From Sulfurospirillum diekertiae (GTDB taxonomy: Bacteria > Campylobacterota > Campylobacteria > Campylobacterales > Sulfurospirillaceae), in contig NZ_CP021416.1 of assembly GCF_002162315.1 (NCBI RefSeq), positions 434,001 through 498,000 of the forward strand: a DNA stretch of 64,000 nucleotides, in the 5' to 3' direction. The first letter of the stretch is position 1. Every line of letters starts with the position of its first letter. Under the pieces are notes generated by a model. It was not told the DNA's origin. It ran no database searches and saw only the letters and a list, made by a program, of their open reading frames with translations. Both the position numbers and the translations under genes were made by a program. Below are positions 61,046 through 64,000 of this stretch, one piece after another.

Positions 61046-62112
61046 TGGCTGAGATTACTGCTGCTTTAGTCAAAGAGTTACGTGAGTCCACAGGGGCTGG
61101 TATGATGGATTGCAAAAAAGCACTTGTCGATACTGACGGTGATTTTGAAGCAGCAAAAGACCTTTTAAGAGAAAAAGGTCTTGGTAAAGCAGCTAAAAAA
61201 GCTGACAGACTTGCAAGTGAAGGTTTGGTCAATGTTTTTGTCGATCCAAGTCTTAAAATTGCAACTGTCAGTGAAATTAATGCTGAAACTGACTTCGTTG
61301 CCAAAAATGAAGGTTTTATTAACTTAACAAAAGATACTACGGCACATATTCAAGCAACCAATGTTGAAACAACTGAAGAGTTGATGAAAACAACGATTAA
61401 TGGTACTGTGTTTGAAGAGTATTTTGCAACGAAAGTTGCAACCATCGGTGAAAATCTTGTTGTAAGACGTTTTGCAACGCTTAAAGCAGGTACCAACGGT
61501 GTTGTCAATGGATATGTTCACTCTAATGGTCGTGTTGGTGTTTTAATCGCAGCAAATTGTGATAGCGAAAAAACAGCAGCCGCTGCGGGTGAATTCATCC
61601 GTAACCTTTGTATGCATGCAGCAGCAATGAAACCATCTTTCCTAAGCTATACAGAACTTGATCCTGAGTTTGTAGAAAAAGAAACGATTGGTATTAAAGC
61701 CGACATTGAAAAAGAGAATGAAGAGTTAAGTCGTCTTAAAAAGCCTCTTAAACGTATGCCATTGTTTGTCTCTCGTGTACAGTTAAATGATGCTGTTTTG
61801 GAAAATGCTAAAAAAGAGATGGAAGCTGAACTTAAAGCACAGGGTAAACCTGAAAAAATCTGGGATAAAATTATTCCTGGACAACTTGAACGTTTTATTG
61901 CTGACAATACTCAGCTTGATCAACAATACACACTTTTAAGCCAATTCTATGTCATGGATGATAAAAAAACCATTGCACAAGTTGTTGAAGAAAAAGCTAA
62001 AGAGCTCGGTGGTAAAATTGAGCTTGTTGGCTATGTTCGTTTTGAACTTGGAGAAGGCTTAGAGAAAAAAGCGTGTGACTTCGCTAGCGAAGTTGCAGAG
62101 CAACTTAAATAA
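61045..62112 (+). CDS. tsf: Elongation factor Ts
   Basis: GDP/GTP exchange factor for EF-Tu. LRESTGAGMMDCKKAL is the signature N-terminal UBA-like domain, LREKGLGKAAKKADRLASEG follows, and SEINAETDFVAKN opens the core domain. 355 residues with a duplicated core. Ends before a strong terminator. Confidence 0.97.
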   Translation: MAEITAALVKELRESTGAGMMDCKKALVDTDGDFEAAKDLLREKGLGKAAKKADRLASEGLVNVFVDPSLKIATVSEINAETDFVAKNEGFINLTKDTTAHIQATNVETTEELMKTTINGTVFEEYFATKVATIGENLVVRRFATLKAGTNGVVNGYVHSNGRVGVLIAANCDSEKTAAAAGEFIRNLCMHAAAMKPSFLSYTELDPEFVEKETIGIKADIEKENEELSRLKKPLKRMPLFVSRVQLNDAVLENAKKEMEAELKAQGKPEKIWDKIIPGQLERFIADNTQLDQQYTLLSQFYVMDDKKTIAQVVEEKAKELGGKIELVGYVRFELGEGLEKKACDFASEVAEQLK

Positions 62113-62128
62113 GTATTAAATTATTTGT

Positions 62129-62150
62129 GGTGAAGAGGAAGCTCTTCACC
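62129..62150 (+). terminator. Terminator after tsf
   Basis: 9-bp stem GGTGAAGAG / CTCTTCACC with a GAAG tetraloop, followed by CTCTTTCTT. Confidence 0.75.
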
Positions 62151-62170
62151 CTCTTTCTTGAAGGACATTG

Positions 62171-62815
62171 ATGTCTTTACTACAGGTACAAAATATCTCT
62201 CATGCTTTTGATTATCTTTTATTTGAAAATGTTAATTTCACACTAGCACCCAAAGAATCAATGGCGATTTTAGGCGTTAGCGGTAGTGGAAAGTCAACGT
62301 TACTTCATATTTGTTCTACACTGCTTCAGCCCAATCACGGTGAAGTGCTTTTATGTGATCATAACATTTACAACGATAATGATGACGCAAGATTAAAACT
62401 AAGACGTTATGATGTGGGTATCATATTTCAATCGCATTATTTATTTAAAGGCTTTTTTGCGAATGAAAACATTGAATTAGCATCCTTTATCAGTGACAAA
62501 AAAATTGATAATGGCATTTTGGAGCGTTTAGGGATTGCCGATTTTATGCATTATCGTGTCGGGGATCTCTCGGGTGGTCAGCAACAGCGTGTTTCAATCG
62601 CACGTGTATTGGCTAAAAAACCAAGAATTATTTTTGCTGATGAGCCAACAGGAAACTTGGATGACAAGACAGCTCAAGAAGTTATGAATGTTTTGTTTGA
62701 GTACATTGAAAAAGAAAATGCTGCATTGCTTCTAGTGACGCATAATCAGCAGCTAGCAAAACAATGTACATATATGAAACATCTCCATCTGGATGGATTA
62801 AAAGAGGACGCATAA
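62171..62815 (+). CDS. ABC transporter ATP-binding protein (LolD/FtsE-like)
   Basis: 214 residues from ATG 62171 (AAGGA upstream; the TTG at 62168 is less likely). Walker A GVSGSGKST, Q-loop GIIFQSHYLF, signature LSGGQQQRVSIARVLA, Walker B IIFADEPTGNLDD. Closest to the MacB/LolD/FtsE group that powers lipoprotein release or cell-wall processes. No permease is adjacent; the same ATPase-fliR order occurs in Campylobacter. Confidence 0.9.
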   Translation: MSLLQVQNISHAFDYLLFENVNFTLAPKESMAILGVSGSGKSTLLHICSTLLQPNHGEVLLCDHNIYNDNDDARLKLRRYDVGIIFQSHYLFKGFFANENIELASFISDKKIDNGILERLGIADFMHYRVGDLSGGQQQRVSIARVLAKKPRIIFADEPTGNLDDKTAQEVMNVLFEYIEKENAALLLVTHNQQLAKQCTYMKHLHLDGLKEDA

Positions 62816-62818
62816 GCT

Positions 62819-63592
62819 ATGGAATCGCTTGTCAAACTGTTTGGTGAAAATCAAGTGATTCTTTGTTTTCTTCTCTTTGCTCGTTTGAGTGGTCTTTTTG
62901 CTTTTTTCCCTTTTTTTTCCCATGCCAATATCCCTCTTACGATTAAAACTTCTATGACTTTTTTTATGGTTATTTTTTTATATCCACTCTTAACGCCTTT
63001 ACATGTAACGCCAACGTTGCTCAATCTTTCACTGGCCATTGTGGGCGAGCTACTCATAGGTTTTGTAGCAGGACTTTTTTTATCCATAACGCTTTCAATT
63101 TTGCAAATGGTTGGTATGCAAATCTCTTTTATTATGGGATTTACAATGGCAAGTGTCGTTGATCCTCAAACAAGTACATCGATTCCTCTTTTATCGCAAT
63201 TACTCTCTTTTATAGGGTTAATGGTCATTTTAGCGTTTAATGGTCACCACCAAATGCTTTTATTTATTGCTGATTCGCTCAATCTTTTACCGCTTGGAAG
63301 TTTCTATCCTCAGACGAATATGCTCGCATATCTTGCTAAGGCTGTAACAGGCATGTTTATCTACGGGTTCACACTCTCTTTCCCTGTTGTCGCTTTTTCT
63401 ATGCTCTTAGATGCTGTCTTTGGAATGTTGATGAAAACAATGCCACAATTCAACCTTCTTGTTATCGGCTTTCCTATTAAAATTGCTGTTTCGTTTGTTG
63501 TGTTGATTGCAACACTTACCTCTATGATGTTAATATTTAAAAAAGAGTTTTTGGAAGCTCTCAATCATTTAACCATTCTTTTTGTCCGTTAA
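62819..63592 (+). CDS. fliR: Flagellar export apparatus protein FliR
   Basis: Core membrane component of the flagellar type III export gate, 257 residues with about six helices. LFARLSGLFAFFPFFS, MQISFIMGFTMASVVDPQTS and MPQFNLLVIGFPIKI (the N-x-x-x-x-G-x-P motif) are diagnostic. Starts 3 bases after the ABC gene stop. A palindrome copy TTTACATGTAAC lies at 62998-63009. Confidence 0.95.
   Translation: MESLVKLFGENQVILCFLLFARLSGLFAFFPFFSHANIPLTIKTSMTFFMVIFLYPLLTPLHVTPTLLNLSLAIVGELLIGFVAGLFLSITLSILQMVGMQISFIMGFTMASVVDPQTSTSIPLLSQLLSFIGLMVILAFNGHHQMLLFIADSLNLLPLGSFYPQTNMLAYLAKAVTGMFIYGFTLSFPVVAFSMLLDAVFGMLMKTMPQFNLLVIGFPIKIAVSFVVLIATLTSMMLIFKKEFLEALNHLTILFVR
62998..63009. repeat. Palindrome copy TTTACATGTAAC in fliR
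   Basis: Last base differs; frame P-L-H-V-T. Confidence 0.8.
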
Positions 63593-63629
63593 AGCAATCA
63601 TAAATTTTTTTATACTACAATGAGAGTTA

Positions 63630-63649
63630 ATTAATTCTCATTCAGGAGT
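63630..63649. promoter_or_regulatory. Near-perfect 20-bp inverted repeat
   Basis: TGAGAGTTAA / TTAATTCTCA, one mismatch, just upstream of the GGAG site of the last gene; Fur-box-like in base content and symmetry, but identity unproven. Confidence 0.4.
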
Positions 63650-63653
63650 GAGC

Positions 63654-64000
63654 ATGCGCCTGTTACTACTCAATAATAATCCAGCTGTTTCAAGATTGAT
63701 CAAACTTAGTGCCGAAAAAGCAGGGTATGAGTTAGATGAGTTTGAAGACTATGGCTTGGTGCCACTAACAACTTATGATGTCATTTTAGTCGATAATGAA
63801 CTTTATGATGAAGCTTCGATTGTAGGAGCATGTGAAAACACAGGCTGCGACTATATTATTTATATTTGTCAGCGAGGTGCAAAAAAACCCGATATTGCCC
63901 ATGTTGCTTTAGAAAAACCATTTTTACCTACAGATTTTTTAGTGCTTTTAGAAAAAGTCAAAAATGTTATTATTAGTCATAAGGCTGAAGCTACAGAAGA
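63654..64000 (+). CDS. Receiver-like acidic protein (3' end outside window)
   Basis: 115 residues visible from ATG 63654 (AGGAGTG upstream). Starts MRLLLLNNNPAVSRLIKLSA and continues through YDVILVDNELYD and VALEKPFLPTDFLVLLEK, the pattern of a response-regulator receiver in which the acidic pocket is degenerate and the phospho-Asp would be in ILVDN. In Campylobacter a long, highly acidic protein follows fliR; this is probably its N-terminus. It runs off the window. Confidence 0.8.
   Translation, partial: MRLLLLNNNPAVSRLIKLSAEKAGYELDEFEDYGLVPLTTYDVILVDNELYDEASIVGACENTGCDYIIYICQRGAKKPDIAHVALEKPFLPTDFLVLLEKVKNVIISHKAEATE

Noticed and set aside
3694..63009. Iterated palindrome as CRISPR repeats, terminators or IS ends
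   Set aside because: Copies are dispersed over 60 kb without spacers, have no T-runs or loops, lie mid-gene and show no target-site duplications or transposase.
1..64000. tRNA, rRNA, prophage or insertion sequences
   Set aside because: Intergenic gaps are all under about 300 bp and I found no cloverleaf, rRNA signature, transposase or integrase.

Overview
The window looks like a chromosome segment from a Campylobacterota (epsilonproteobacterial) organism, most likely Sulfurospirillum or a close relative; the genus is an inference. Supporting evidence: a Wolinella/Campylobacter-type frdCAB fumarate reductase, a split CetA/CetB-type energy-taxis pair, a Csd6/Pgp2-like cell-shape L,D-carboxypeptidase, a tandem dynamin-like pair, and the Campylobacter-like gene orders ribA/hemB-argF-DUF2603-hemN-CCG reductase and rpsB-tsf-ABC-fliR-acidic protein. 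Base composition is AT-rich and coding density is very high. I see no rRNA, tRNA, insertion sequence, prophage or CRISPR array.

Layout. 1-2.2 kb: chemotaxis receptor (cut by the window edge) with its PAS partner, and a membrane-anchored hypothetical protein. 2.4-18.7 kb: a complete NADH:quinone oxidoreductase, split into two convergent blocks. nuoGHIJKLMN is on + and nuoAB(CD)EF on -; a PhnD-like binding protein and a PAS/GGDEF diguanylate cyclase lie between them. 18.8-29.5 kb: housekeeping and envelope genes (L,D-carboxypeptidase, alanine racemase, rsmG, a nitrate-sensor-type MCP, an exported superoxide-reductase-like protein, sodB, mscL, ribA, hemB). 29.6-33.6 kb: argF, DUF2603, hemN and a CCG-domain iron-sulfur protein. 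33.7-36.7 kb: a small accessory block with a KAP-like P-loop NTPase, a DUF2798 membrane protein behind a long structured leader, and a toxin-antitoxin pair. 36.8-45.8 kb: two large sensor diguanylate cyclases, sotB, a YchJ-like protein, a Crp/Fnr regulator, Hsp20 and lgt. 46-49.5 kb: frdCAB. 49.6-54.5 kb: two dynamin-like GTPases and a tiny lipoprotein. 54.6-60 kb: AI-2E transporter, ruvB, panB, an HPt protein, trpA, mlaC and mlaA. 60.2-64 kb: rpsB, tsf, ABC ATPase, fliR and the start of a receiver-like acidic protein.

Physiology suggested by the genes: an anaerobic or microaerobic respirer. An NADH-oxidising complex I (NuoE and NuoF present) feeds the quinone pool, fumarate reductase serves as one terminal reductase, superoxide is handled both by SodB and by an exported SOR-like protein, and several c-di-GMP and chemotaxis sensors read the environment.

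Two window-wide signals stand out. First, the palindrome TTTACATGTAAA (consensus close to CTTTACATGTAAAG) occurs 17 times exactly and 8 more times as TTACATGTAA with one changed outer base. It lies inside conserved genes as well as between them, about 150-fold above composition-based expectation, and looks like a highly iterated palindrome of unknown function. Second, at least seven genes (cetB-like, the 1.7-kb hypothetical, nuoM, the PAS/GGDEF gene, argF twice, the KAP NTPase, mlaA) are each broken by a single-base length change, nearly always in a homopolymer. This points to sequencing or assembly indels, or less likely to phase-variable tracts; affected genes are annotated as intact-in-nature but frame-disrupted as written.
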